This document shows, piece after piece, positions 18,201 through 27,605 of a stretch of 64,000 nucleotides of DNA (position 1 is the stretch's first letter; each line of letters begins with the position of its first letter). The notes beneath the pieces are model-generated. The model was given only the letters and a program-made list of their open reading frames with translations. It had not been told where the DNA came from and ran no database searches. Origin of the DNA: Acinetobacter venetianus RAG-1 = CIP 110063 (GTDB lineage Bacteria > Pseudomonadota > Gammaproteobacteria > Pseudomonadales > Moraxellaceae); the NCBI RefSeq assembly GCF_000368585.1, contig NZ_KB849558.1, positions 186,001 to 250,000 on the forward strand. Direction: 5' to 3'. The position numbers and the translations under genes were made by a program.

Positions 18201-19436
18201 ATGTTTAAGCCAATTTCGCTGTATATAGGGTTGAGATACACTCGTGCTCGGCGGAGTAATCATTTTATTTCTTTTATTGCCTTGGTTTCCATGATTGGTT
18301 TAACTCTCGGCGTTGCAGTCCTCATTACAGTATTATCTGTGATGAATGGTTTTGATCGTGAGCTTAAAAACCGTGTCCTTGGAATGGTTCCTCAAGCTAC
18401 TGTTTCTTCTACTCAAATTCTAACAGATTGGCCTGAGCTTGTAAAAAAGGTTGAACAACATTCGCATGTGACGGGTGCTGCACCTTTTACCCAATTACAA
18501 GGCATGTTGACCGCTCAAGGGCAGGTCGCAGGCATCATGGTGACAGGGATTGAACCTGAATACGAAAAGAAAGTATCTATCATCCAGAACCATATGGTGG
18601 CAGGTGATTTAAATTCACTTAAAAAAGGTGAGTTTGGGATCGTGCTTGGTAAGGATATGACAGATGCATTAGGCTTGGGGCTTAATGATAATGTCACTTT
18701 GGTTTTACCAGAAGCAACGCCGTCACCAGCTGGTGTAGTACCTCGTTTTAAAAGATTTAAAATCGTGGGTATTTTTAGTGTAGGCGCTGAAGTTGATTCG
18801 ATGGTGGGTTATATTGCCTTGAATGATGCATCGACATTATTACGTCTACCTGATGGGGCTCAAGGTGTACGTTTAAAACTTGATAATATTTTCGCAGCAC
18901 CCAAAGTAGCCGACGAAATCGTGAGCCAATTACCAAGTAATTTCTACGCATCGAACTGGACATATACCCACGGTAATTTGTTCAATGCGATTCAAATGGA
19001 AAAAACACTTGTTGGATTATTATTATTCCTTATCATCGTGGTTGCCGCGTTTAACATCGTTTCATCACTGGTGATGGTCGTAACAGATAAAAAGTCAGAT
19101 ATTGCAATCTTACGTACTTTAGGTGCTTCACCATCGATGATTACTAAAATTTTCATGGTGCAAGGAACTGTGATTGGGGTAATCGGTACAATTGCGGGTA
19201 CGATTTTAGGGGTAACGTTGGCTTTAACCATCAGTGATATTATTTCTTGGTTTAATACTGCCTTAGGTTTGAATCTGTTTGATGCCTATTTTGTACATTA
19301 CTTACCTTCGTATTTAAGATGGCAAGATGTTGTTATTATTGTCATTGTTTCATTATTGCTGAGTTTCTTGGCGACAATTTATCCTGCATTGCGTGCAGCC
19401 AAAGTTCAACCTGCTGAGGCATTACGTTATGAGTAA
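18201..19436 (+). CDS. Lipoprotein-releasing ABC transporter permease (LolC/E; LolF type)
   Basis: A 411-residue MacB-type permease: helix 1 about 25-50 (FISFIALVSMIGLTLGVAVLI), a periplasmic domain (about 50-265), then three C-terminal helices (about 270-300, 320-350, 375-400) ending PALRAAKVQPAEALRYE. Together with LolD it extracts outer-membrane lipoproteins from the inner membrane and hands them to LolA. E. coli has separate LolC and LolE; only one permease gene lies beside lolD here, as in bacteria using a LolF homodimer. The stop overlaps the lolD start by 8 bp. Confidence 0.92.
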   Translation: MFKPISLYIGLRYTRARRSNHFISFIALVSMIGLTLGVAVLITVLSVMNGFDRELKNRVLGMVPQATVSSTQILTDWPELVKKVEQHSHVTGAAPFTQLQGMLTAQGQVAGIMVTGIEPEYEKKVSIIQNHMVAGDLNSLKKGEFGIVLGKDMTDALGLGLNDNVTLVLPEATPSPAGVVPRFKRFKIVGIFSVGAEVDSMVGYIALNDASTLLRLPDGAQGVRLKLDNIFAAPKVADEIVSQLPSNFYASNWTYTHGNLFNAIQMEKTLVGLLLFLIIVVAAFNIVSSLVMVVTDKKSDIAILRTLGASPSMITKIFMVQGTVIGVIGTIAGTILGVTLALTISDIISWFNTALGLNLFDAYFVHYLPSYLRWQDVVIIVIVSLLLSFLATIYPALRAAKVQPAEALRYE

Positions 19437-20115
19437 AATTGTATTAGAAGCCAAAGATATTTTTAAACATTTTGATGATGGTAAAACTAAAGTTGAAGTG
19501 ATTAAAGGTCTATCTTTACAAGTTAATGCGGGTGAATTTGTTTCAATCGTTGGTTCAAGCGGTTCAGGTAAAAGTACCTTATTGCATGTGTTGGGTGGTT
19601 TAGAGCAGCCAACACAAGGACAGGTTTTTTTACACGGCCAACGTTTTGATAATTTAGGCGAAGCAGAACGTGGTTACAAGCGTAACCAGCATTTAGGTTT
19701 CGTTTATCAGTTCCATCATTTGTTACCTGAATTTTCAGCGCTTGAAAATGTTGCAATGCCTTTGATGTTGCGTCGTGAAAGCAATTTTAAAGATGTGAAA
19801 AGACAAGCTGAGTATTTACTTGATCGTGTAGGTCTATCGCATCGTATGGAGCATAAACCTGGTGAGCTGTCTGGTGGTGAGCGTCAGCGTGTTGCATTGG
19901 CGCGTGCATTAGTAACGAAACCTGCAGTTGTACTTGCTGATGAACCAACAGGAAACCTTGATCGTAAAACGGCACTCAGTATTTTTGAGCTGCTGACTGA
20001 TCTGAAAAAAGAGCTGAATATGGCGATGCTGATCGTGACACACGACGAGCAATTGGCACAATCTGCTGATTCAATTTTGCATATGCAAGATGGTTTATGG
20101 ATTGATCAGCCATAA
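19429..20115 (+). CDS. lolD: Lipoprotein-releasing ABC transporter ATPase LolD
   Basis: A 228-residue ATP-binding subunit that powers lipoprotein release. Walker A GSSGSGKST is at residues 42-50, followed by the Q-loop region (YQFHHLLPEFSALENV), the signature LSGGERQRVALARAL, Walker B VVLADEPTGNLD and the switch His in VTHDEQ. The ATG at 19429 lies inside the last codons of the permease gene (ATGAGTAA), giving translational coupling. A terminator follows at 20136. Confidence 0.96.
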   Translation: MSKIVLEAKDIFKHFDDGKTKVEVIKGLSLQVNAGEFVSIVGSSGSGKSTLLHVLGGLEQPTQGQVFLHGQRFDNLGEAERGYKRNQHLGFVYQFHHLLPEFSALENVAMPLMLRRESNFKDVKRQAEYLLDRVGLSHRMEHKPGELSGGERQRVALARALVTKPAVVLADEPTGNLDRKTALSIFELLTDLKKELNMAMLIVTHDEQLAQSADSILHMQDGLWIDQP

Positions 20116-20135
20116 TTTTTTAGTTTGTACTCTTG

Positions 20136-20164
20136 TTAAAGCCCTGAAAAAGGGCTTTAATTTT
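20136..20164 (+). terminator. Terminator after lolD
   Basis: TAAAGCCCT (20137-20145) and AGGGCTTTA (20151-20159) with a GAAAA loop, followed by ATTTT. It separates the lol operon from comEC. Confidence 0.85.
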
Positions 20165-20201
20165 GCCCTTAGAAAAATCAAAAACTTAATTAAAAAATTA
20201 A

Positions 20202-22631
20202 ATGTTAAAACTTATTCTTATAGGGTGGATTGCGGGTATTGCTTTGATGGGGCACAACCTTGCTTTTATCAATGCAACATGGTGGATATGGCTTGTATTG
20301 GCAATCCTTATATTTGCTATAGGATTTTATAAAAAACGACAGTCAGCCGTTCGTCAGCCTTTATCTATTTTTCTCATTTTAATAAGTTCAAGTTGGGCAT
20401 TGTTTTGTGCTGGATATCATTTTGCTGATCAGGCATTGCAGCAACGCCTACAGTTCAGAGAAACTCAAACGCAGCCATTTGAAGCCATTATTTATATCAA
20501 GAAAATAGATGAGCTTAGCGACAATGGGCACAAGCAAATTGCAGAAGTTTTAAATCGCTATGATCAGCCTGTAAATTGGTTTCTGTATTTAAAGAAAAAT
20601 AAAGATCAGTTTGACTTATCTTCTCCCTTAAAACTCGGTAGCTATTACAAAGTTTATGGCACGATCAAGCCAGCGCATAGTTATGCTGTTTCTGGTGCAT
20701 TTGATCAAGAAAAATGGTTTCTGCAACAAAACGTCATGTCTGCATTTTCTGTAAAGCAGATCGAACTTCTGAGTGATGATGAGGTTTATAGACTCGGTTA
20801 TCAACAACATTTAAAACAACAACAAAGTATCACTGCAAAATTTCTTTTGAATGTCGAAATGATGCGATTGTCATTTCGATTAAAGTTACAGACCTCAAAT
20901 TATCAGAATAAAGGACTGATGTTAGCATTGTTGACTGGCGATGAAAGTTTACTTTCTGATGAAATCAAACAACAGTTTCAATTGCTTGGTATCTCACATT
21001 TATTGGCAATTTCAGGACCTCATGTACTGATATTTGCTTTGATGCTGACGTGGTTATTGCAGAAAGTGATACAACGTTATTGCCCACAACTTTATCTATG
21101 GCAGCCTCGACAAATTGTGCTGCTATTTCCTTTTATAGGTTGCGTATTACTCTATGTCGCATTTGTCGGGTTTGAAATCCCTGCACTTAGAACGTTACTC
21201 ACGGTTTGTATTGTTGGCTTTTTTCTTCTTGTTCGACAGTCGATTCGACCTTTTGCTTTGTTGGTATATAGCGCAAGTCTATTACTGATTTTTGATCCTT
21301 TTAGTATTTTATCAGCGGCATTTTGGTTGTCTTATGGTGCATGTTTTATTCTATTGAGAATTTATCAAACCATAGCGAAATTACCACAAGATCAACCGAT
21401 GACTTATGTGCAAAAGGGATATTTTGCGATTAAGCTCTTAGTAGAATCACAATGGAAAATTTTTGTGGCTTTACTGCCGTTAGTACTCATTTTCTTTCAG
21501 CAAATTTCCTTATTCGCACCTTTGACTAATTTAATCGCCATACCATTTTTAAGTATGATTGTCATCCCATTGGATATTCTTGCTGCTTGCCTAAGTTCCA
21601 TTATTCCAATATTAGGAACGCTTTTATTTTATATAAATGATGTCTGTTTATCCATTTTGTTGTGGATTTTAAGCTTTTTACAGCAAGCTTCACCTGCGTT
21701 ATATGGTGTCAGTTGTACTCCACTCATGATGGTGAGTTTAATTGTCGGACTTATCATACTTTTTTTGCCACATGGAACATTTCCAAAAGCTTGGTCGTTG
21801 ATTGGTTTTTTGCCCATTCTGTTAGGTTTCAAAGCACAACCAACCGTCTTAAATATTTTAGATGTTGGACAAGGGCAGGCGATTTTCCTGCAACATCCTG
21901 AGCAAACTTTGATGATTGATACTGGTGGTTCATATGATGAAACAAAATTTAGTATAGGCGAGCGCGTTGTTATTCCCTTCTTACGTCAACAGGGTATAAG
22001 GGAACTTAATCATGTGATGTTATCGCATCTGGATCAAGACCACAGTGGCGCATTTCCTAAGATTCAAAATGCTTTCGCTATTGAGCAAGTTCAGTCAAAT
22101 GAATATCGTAGCACTATGCAATTTAAAGATAATTTCTCATTGTGTCAGCAGGGACAGCAGTGGACTTATACTAATCTTAAAATTGAAGTGCTATCACCAC
22201 GTACTGAAGATTTAGCACTTGCGAGCAGTCAGCAAAATGAACAATCCTGTGTCATTTATTTAACTTTTTCCAATGCCCAGCCTTATCAGCACTTTTTAAT
22301 TATGGGCGATGCGGGATGGGAAACTGAATATAAGCTTTTGCAGCAGTATCCTGATTTAAAAGTTGATGTGTTGGTACTTGGTCATCATGGCAGTAAACAT
22401 AGTTCTGCTTATGATTTTTTAGCAATATTAAGACCAAAGCTAGCGATTGCCTCAGCAGGTTTCGACAATCGTTATGGTCATCCGAGTTTAGAATTGCAAC
22501 AGCGATTGAAAGCCTTGAATATCCCATTGTTTACAACTGTAAATGCTGGAACGATCAGCTTTATCTTTGATCAGGGGCAGGTTCAGCTCAAACAACAACG
22601 GCAACAAGTGAAATGGTTGCAGCGGAAATAG
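20202..22631 (+). CDS. comEC: DNA internalisation competence protein ComEC/Rec2
   Basis: An 809-residue inner-membrane channel that passes single-stranded transforming DNA into the cytoplasm. An N-terminal OB-like soluble domain (about 60-200) is followed by a competence domain with many helices; the signature LLGISHLLAISGPHVLIFAL is at about 262-281. A C-terminal metallo-beta-lactamase-like domain (about 545-800) carries MLSHLDQDHSGAFPKI and VLVLGHHGSKHSS, the metal-binding motifs thought to degrade the non-transported strand. No clear ribosome site precedes the ATG at 20202. Acinetobacter is well known for natural transformation, and this gene appears intact. Confidence 0.94.
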   Translation: MLKLILIGWIAGIALMGHNLAFINATWWIWLVLAILIFAIGFYKKRQSAVRQPLSIFLILISSSWALFCAGYHFADQALQQRLQFRETQTQPFEAIIYIKKIDELSDNGHKQIAEVLNRYDQPVNWFLYLKKNKDQFDLSSPLKLGSYYKVYGTIKPAHSYAVSGAFDQEKWFLQQNVMSAFSVKQIELLSDDEVYRLGYQQHLKQQQSITAKFLLNVEMMRLSFRLKLQTSNYQNKGLMLALLTGDESLLSDEIKQQFQLLGISHLLAISGPHVLIFALMLTWLLQKVIQRYCPQLYLWQPRQIVLLFPFIGCVLLYVAFVGFEIPALRTLLTVCIVGFFLLVRQSIRPFALLVYSASLLLIFDPFSILSAAFWLSYGACFILLRIYQTIAKLPQDQPMTYVQKGYFAIKLLVESQWKIFVALLPLVLIFFQQISLFAPLTNLIAIPFLSMIVIPLDILAACLSSIIPILGTLLFYINDVCLSILLWILSFLQQASPALYGVSCTPLMMVSLIVGLIILFLPHGTFPKAWSLIGFLPILLGFKAQPTVLNILDVGQGQAIFLQHPEQTLMIDTGGSYDETKFSIGERVVIPFLRQQGIRELNHVMLSHLDQDHSGAFPKIQNAFAIEQVQSNEYRSTMQFKDNFSLCQQGQQWTYTNLKIEVLSPRTEDLALASSQQNEQSCVIYLTFSNAQPYQHFLIMGDAGWETEYKLLQQYPDLKVDVLVLGHHGSKHSSAYDFLAILRPKLAIASAGFDNRYGHPSLELQQRLKALNIPLFTTVNAGTISFIFDQGQVQLKQQRQQVKWLQRK

Positions 22632-22632
22632 C

Positions 22633-23589
22633 TTAGATATTTTGCTGCTGCATTGCTTGATTGCGAACTTCATCAACTTTTTCTAATGCCTCTTTCTCAT
22701 CAATGTCATAAATTTTTTTCAATGCCTTATTGGCACTAAAACGTTTATAACTCCAATGATAATGTTCAGGATAACGTCGAATCAGTTGTTCTAAGCTTTG
22801 ATGAATGATCAGCGTACCATCCTCGGCAGTTCCTTGATAGATTTGAGGATTAATAGGTTCAATCACCATATCAAATCCATCTTGATCATTACGTTTAGTG
22901 TAGAGCAATAATGCAGCAGCTTTAGTTTTTTGAATCATTTTTGCACTCAAGCTGCTTGAAGCTAGAGGAATACCAAAATAATTGACCATCTCACCACCAT
23001 GATCAGGGGTATGGTCAGGCAAAATAGCTGTGGTTCCACCTTGTTTTAAAGCTTTAAAAATTTGACGCACGCCACTTTCATCCGTTGGAACAAGGTTTGC
23101 TTGTTCTCGGCTTCTCGCATCACGGACAAAACGATCAGCGTCAGGGTTTTTAACGGGCTTATACAAAATAGTCATTTGTGTATGTTGAGATAACCATGCA
23201 TTCATTACTTCCCAGGTGCCAAAGTGTGGAAGAATCAAGACAACCCCTTTTTTTGCGGCGAGAGCTTCATGGAAATAATGTTCACCACTCACATGAAGAA
23301 TACGTTGAATATTTTTTTTGTTTGATGTTCCCCAAATGCTCAAAAACTCAAAATAGGACGTAATTTCATTTTGAATGGCTTGTTTTTTGAGTCGTTGATG
23401 TTCTTGTTCAGATAAATGTGGAAAAGCAATTCGGAGATTTAAACCAATAATTTTAGAAATTTTAGAGAGTTGAAATGTATTAAATAGTGCAGCCAGCAGT
23501 TTCGCAAAGAAACGCCCGAGTTGAATCGGCTGGCGGCTAATCAATTTTATAAGACGATAGGAAGTACTTGTCGATGTATGTTGGGTCAT
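22633..23589 (-). CDS. LpxL/HtrB-type lipid A acyltransferase
   Basis: A 318-residue membrane-anchored acyltransferase that adds a secondary acyl chain (laurate or similar) to lipid A precursors. The catalytic H-x4-E motif is in LPHFGTWEV (about residues 120-128). The family block for acceptor binding, GGTTAILPDHTPDHGG, lies at about 185-200. An N-terminal amphipathic or membrane segment anchors it on the inner face. It ends 2 bp from comEC in convergent orientation. Whether it corresponds to LpxL, LpxM or LpxP cannot be told from sequence alone. Confidence 0.87.
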   Translation of the reverse strand: MTQHTSTSTSYRLIKLISRQPIQLGRFFAKLLAALFNTFQLSKISKIIGLNLRIAFPHLSEQEHQRLKKQAIQNEITSYFEFLSIWGTSNKKNIQRILHVSGEHYFHEALAAKKGVVLILPHFGTWEVMNAWLSQHTQMTILYKPVKNPDADRFVRDARSREQANLVPTDESGVRQIFKALKQGGTTAILPDHTPDHGGEMVNYFGIPLASSSLSAKMIQKTKAAALLLYTKRNDQDGFDMVIEPINPQIYQGTAEDGTLIIHQSLEQLIRRYPEHYHWSYKRFSANKALKKIYDIDEKEALEKVDEVRNQAMQQQNI

Positions 23590-23727
23590 TTATCAGAAGG
23601 TATTGAGAATTACAAAGGAAAGTATAATGCAAAAAATAATTATAAGTTAAGACAAGTTATTTAAACAGTTTTATGCAAATCCGCGTATATAATAAAACCA
23701 CTTTACAATATATTGGATTGGAATCTT

Positions 23728-24750
23728 ATGTCCGATTGGCCACCGAAACCACAAAACGAACCAACAAATAGTAATAATGTCACAGGCAAAGAATGGCAAA
23801 TTTTAGAAAAGGCTGTTTTAGCTTCCGTAGAGGAACAACGTCGTAGCCGTCGTTGGAGTATCTTCTTTAAATGTTTAGGTTTTGCTTATTTACTGATTGT
23901 ACTTATAGCGATGACTAAAGGATGTTCAACATCAGCAGAAAAATCAACAACAAATATCAGTAGCGACCACCTAGCAGTGGTGGATATTATTGGTACGATT
24001 GATTCTTCTAGCAGTCAATCGACTGTCAATAGTGAAGATACCAATAAAGCATTAAAACGTGCTTTTGAAGCGAGCGGTAGCAAAGCGATTGCTTTAAATA
24101 TTAATTCACCTGGTGGTTCTCCTGTTCAATCAGATGAAATTTGGCAAGAAATTCGTTATTTAAAAAAACAACATCCAGATAAAAAAGTCTATGCTGTGAT
24201 TGGTGATATGGGTGCATCAGGTGCTTATTATATTGCTTCAGCAGCGGATGAAATTATCGTGAATCCTTCAAGCTTGGTGGGTTCAATTGGTGTGATTATG
24301 CCAAATTATGGATTAAGTGGCTTAGCACAAAAGCTTGGTATTGAAGATCGCACACTCACATCGGGTAACAACAAAGATATTTTGAGTATGACGAAACCGA
24401 TTAATCCTGCTCAACAAGCGCATGTACAATCTGTCTTAGACAATGTGCACACACATTTTATCAATGCGGTTAAAGAAGGTCGTGGTAAGCGTTTGAAATC
24501 AACTGATCCTGCGGTGTTCTCAGGTCTATTTTGGACGGGTGAACAAGCGATTGCTTTGGGTGTTGCTGACCGTAGTGGTAGTCTTACAACGCTAATGCGT
24601 GAGCTGAAAGTTGAGCAAAAAGTTGATTACACAGTACAGCGTAATCCTTTAGAGTCAATTTTGGGACGTATGGGCGCGAAGATTGGTGAAGGGATTAGTA
24701 GTTCATTAGCTGCTCAATTAGAAACTCAGCAAAGTGCAAAAATTCAATAA
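23728..24750 (+). CDS. Signal peptide peptidase SppA-like, S49 family (single-domain form)
   Basis: A 340-residue membrane-anchored serine protease that degrades cleaved signal peptides. One helix at about 44-62 anchors it; the catalytic domain is periplasmic. The nucleophile is Ser164 in DMGASGAYY and the general base is Lys216 in SGNNKD. The length fits the short SppA form that oligomerises to complete its sites, not the 600-residue E. coli form. The ATG at 23728 is used; the frame opens at a TTG five codons before. It is an isolated gene. Confidence 0.9.
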   Translation: MSDWPPKPQNEPTNSNNVTGKEWQILEKAVLASVEEQRRSRRWSIFFKCLGFAYLLIVLIAMTKGCSTSAEKSTTNISSDHLAVVDIIGTIDSSSSQSTVNSEDTNKALKRAFEASGSKAIALNINSPGGSPVQSDEIWQEIRYLKKQHPDKKVYAVIGDMGASGAYYIASAADEIIVNPSSLVGSIGVIMPNYGLSGLAQKLGIEDRTLTSGNNKDILSMTKPINPAQQAHVQSVLDNVHTHFINAVKEGRGKRLKSTDPAVFSGLFWTGEQAIALGVADRSGSLTTLMRELKVEQKVDYTVQRNPLESILGRMGAKIGEGISSSLAAQLETQQSAKIQ

Positions 24751-24763
24751 TTTTAGTTTTTAA

Positions 24764-24800
24764 AATTTGGTTTCCTCTTATTCGTAAGGGGAAACTAAGC
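24764..24800. terminator. Hairpin after sppA
   Basis: TTTCCTCTTA and TAAGGGGAAA pair over ten positions (one G-T) with a stable TTCG tetraloop, directly behind the S49 gene. There is no T run after it on the plus strand, so it is a weak terminator or an mRNA 3' stabiliser. Confidence 0.45.
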
Positions 24801-24919
24801 AAATCAATTAACGCATCAAATTTCCCTCTTTAAAAATTACTCCATAGTTCTTTCTTTTAATTTGCATTAAAGTGACATAGCGGGATAATTGACCAATCAA
24901 TAAATTTATAGACAAACTT

Positions 24920-25717
24920 ATGAAACCTTTAATCCATTTCGCGCATGCGAACGGTGTCCCTTCAAAAGTTTATCAAAAACTTTTTGATCAACTCAAAGAT
25001 GATTATGATGTCATTTATGTATCAGAAATTGGTGCTGATCAACGTTATCCAATTACGCATGGTTGGAAATATTTAGTAGACCAAGTGATTGATAGTATCG
25101 TTCAGCAATCGCATGGACGTAAGGTGATTGGATTAGGGCACTCTTTGGGTTCTGTTTTGACCTTAATGGCAGCATATCGTCGTCCTGAATTATTTTCTCA
25201 AGTGATCATGCTTGATCCACCTTTTATTATTGGTAAAGCATCTTTCGCTTTTCATTTGGCAAAGTTATTTAAGCCAAAACTTGTTGATCAGATTACACCA
25301 GCAGGTTTATCTGCCCGACGCAGAGATCGCTGGGAGTCGCGAGAGCAGGCTGCTGAATTGTTGAGACCAAAAGGTTTTTATCAATACTTCGATGAAGATT
25401 GTTTTCAAGCCTATATCGATCATGCCTTAACAAACGATCCGCAAAATAATGGCGTCATGTTAACCATACCTAAACAGGCGGAAGTTAAGATATTTAGAAC
25501 AACACCATCAATGTGGTGGTTGCCGATGCCTAAGCCAAAAGTTCCTGTTGATTTGGTTGTCGGTCAAGACAGCGTATTTTTAAAGCAGAAGCTTCCTCAA
25601 GTGGCACAAAAGAAATTGGATATTCCATTTTCAGTTGTTGACGGAGGGCATATGTTCCCATTGGAACATCCACTGGATACGGTGAAAAAGATTAGAAGTT
25701 TGATTAAATCAAAATAA
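24920..25717 (+). CDS. Alpha/beta-fold hydrolase
   Basis: A 265-residue cytoplasmic alpha/beta hydrolase. The oxyanion segment FAHANGVP (about 7-14) and the nucleophile elbow GLGHSLGSV with Ser75 are clear. The catalytic His is in the C-terminal VDGGHMFPLEHP motif. Conserved RRRDRWESREQAAE in the cap region is typical of a widespread proteobacterial hydrolase group without known substrate. It is convergent with purN, with a shared terminator between them. Confidence 0.85.
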   Translation: MKPLIHFAHANGVPSKVYQKLFDQLKDDYDVIYVSEIGADQRYPITHGWKYLVDQVIDSIVQQSHGRKVIGLGHSLGSVLTLMAAYRRPELFSQVIMLDPPFIIGKASFAFHLAKLFKPKLVDQITPAGLSARRRDRWESREQAAELLRPKGFYQYFDEDCFQAYIDHALTNDPQNNGVMLTIPKQAEVKIFRTTPSMWWLPMPKPKVPVDLVVGQDSVFLKQKLPQVAQKKLDIPFSVVDGGHMFPLEHPLDTVKKIRSLIKSK

Positions 25718-25728
25718 AAAAGATGAGA

Positions 25729-25758
25729 AGAATCAGCAAATCTAAATTTGCTGATTCA
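25729..25758. terminator. Bidirectional terminator between the hydrolase gene and purN
   Basis: A 12-bp perfect stem GAATCAGCAAAT (25730-25741) and ATTTGCTGATTC (25746-25757) with loop CTAA, between two convergent genes. The U run is weak on both sides. Confidence 0.7.
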
Positions 25759-25762
25759 TTAG

Positions 25763-26401
25763 CTACAATTGAGCAAATTGAATAGGGCGCTCTAAAGGTT
25801 TTTGGTTGAAATAGGCTTTGCCATTTTCCCAAGATAGCTGACCATTACATATCCATTGTGCAACTTGAGGATAAATGAAATGCTCAAGTTTATGTATGCG
25901 TTGCGCTAAGCTTTCCGCTGTATCATTCAAACTAACTTCAATAACTGACTGAGCAATACTTTGGCCAGCGTCGAGTTCAGCTGTTACAAAATGAACCGTA
26001 CAACCATGCAGGCGATCCCCTGTATTTAATACGCGTTGATGCGTATTAACACCTTTATAGAAAGGTAAGAGAGAAGGGTGAATATTTAACATTTTTCCTT
26101 GCCATTTACTGACAAAGTTTGGTGTTAATATGCGCATAAAACCTGCAAGAATGACTAAATCAATCTGCCAATTCAGTAGTTGTTGATGCATTGCTTCATC
26201 GAAGCTTTCTCTATTTGGAAAGTCTTTATGCGAAATGACAGCAGTTGCAATATTGGCGTTCTCAGCACGTTGTAACGCATAAGCATCAGCTTTGTTTGAA
26301 AGAACACCAATGATTTGCCCTGATAGTTGTTTGCCTTGTTGGGCATCTATCAGGGCTTGTAAGTTGCTACCATTGCCAGAGACAAGTACAGCAATTTTCA
26401 T
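25763..26401 (-). CDS. purN: Phosphoribosylglycinamide formyltransferase (PurN)
   Basis: A 212-residue GAR transformylase that uses 10-formyl-tetrahydrofolate to formylate GAR in step 3 of purine synthesis. The start [19 protein letters not shown] binds the phosphoribosyl group. The catalytic Asn-His-Asp set lies in the block with LAGFMRIL, NIHPSLLPFYKG and the later GCTVHFVTAELDAG. Its ATG overlaps the purM stop by one base (TAATG), so the two are translationally coupled. Confidence 0.96.
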   Translation of the reverse strand: MKIAVLVSGNGSNLQALIDAQQGKQLSGQIIGVLSNKADAYALQRAENANIATAVISHKDFPNRESFDEAMHQQLLNWQIDLVILAGFMRILTPNFVSKWQGKMLNIHPSLLPFYKGVNTHQRVLNTGDRLHGCTVHFVTAELDAGQSIAQSVIEVSLNDTAESLAQRIHKLEHFIYPQVAQWICNGQLSWENGKAYFNQKPLERPIQFAQL

Positions 26402-27471
26402 TATGCAAAGATCACACGAATTTTTTCGTCTGCGCCTTCAACTGATTCAGCATTTTCTTGGATATGACCAATTTTCCAAGCTTTTTCACCTTGAGCGTTC
26501 AATACCTCAACGGCTTTATCCGCTTCGCTTGGATCAACAGCAATCACCATACCAACACCACAGTTGAATGTGCGATACATTTCAAAGCGTTCTACATTGC
26601 CTTCGCGTTGTAAAAGTTGGAATAATTCAGACCATTCCCAGCTTGATTCATCAATAACGGCTTGAGCGCCATTTGGAAGAACACGCGGAAGGTTACCCGG
26701 CAAACCACCACCAGTGATATGTGCCATTGCATGGACATCAACTTGTTTGCAAAGTTCTAAAACAGGTTTTACATAAATGCGAGTCGGTTCCATTGCAACA
26801 TCTGCAAGTGGACGACCATCAACGATTTGAGTTAAATCAACATTTTTAACATCTAAAATTTTACGTAGTAAAGAATAGCCATTTGAATGTGCGCCGCTAG
26901 AGGCAACACCAATCAATACATCACCAGCTTTTACTTTAGAGCCATCAATAATTTTACTTTGCTCAACAACACCGACAGCAAAACCAGCAAGATCGTAATC
27001 TTCACCTTCATACATACCAGGCATTTCAGCAGTTTCACCACCGACTAATGCACAACCTGCAAGCTCACAACCTTTACCAATACCAGTGACTACATTCGCA
27101 GCAACATCAACATTCAAATGACCTGTTGCATAGTAATCCAAGAAGAATAATGGTTCAGCACCGCATACAAGTAAGTCATTTACACACATTGCCACAAGGT
27201 CTTGACCGATTGTGTCATGGCGGTTCAGATTAAGTGCTAAACGTAGCTTAGTACCTACACCATCAGTTCCTGAAACCAATACAGGCTCTTCATAGCCTTT
27301 AGGAATTTTGCATAGTGCACCAAAGCCACCTAGACCGCCCATAACTTCAGGACGAGTGGTACGTTTAGCGACAGATTTGATACGATCGACCAGTGCGTCG
27401 CCCGCTTCAATGTCGACCCCCGCATCTTTGTAGCTTAAACCAGTGTTTGGGGTAGAAGTTGAGTTGCTCAT
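26401..27471 (-). CDS. purM: Phosphoribosylformylglycinamidine cyclo-ligase (PurM)
   Basis: A 356-residue AIR synthetase for step 5 of purine synthesis. It starts with [19 protein letters not shown] and shows the ATP-grasp-like PurM motifs [44 protein letters not shown] and [12 protein letters not shown]. The purMN order as a coupled pair is common in proteobacteria. Its start at 27471 diverges from the AI-2E permease gene across 134 bp, where I cannot see a clear PurR-type operator. Confidence 0.97.
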   Translation of the reverse strand: MSNSTSTPNTGLSYKDAGVDIEAGDALVDRIKSVAKRTTRPEVMGGLGGFGALCKIPKGYEEPVLVSGTDGVGTKLRLALNLNRHDTIGQDLVAMCVNDLLVCGAEPLFFLDYYATGHLNVDVAANVVTGIGKGCELAGCALVGGETAEMPGMYEGEDYDLAGFAVGVVEQSKIIDGSKVKAGDVLIGVASSGAHSNGYSLLRKILDVKNVDLTQIVDGRPLADVAMEPTRIYVKPVLELCKQVDVHAMAHITGGGLPGNLPRVLPNGAQAVIDESSWEWSELFQLLQREGNVERFEMYRTFNCGVGMVIAVDPSEADKAVEVLNAQGEKAWKIGHIQENAESVEGADEKIRVIFA

Positions 27472-27605
27472 AATGAAGTCTCCGCATTGGCGGCAGATTA
27501 TAACCCGAATATACGAAACTCTTATGTTATTTATGCTCGAAAATGCTATCTTTATTTAAATTTTTTTTTCATTTATAACGATTACACGAAAAAAGGCTAG
27601 ATTTT

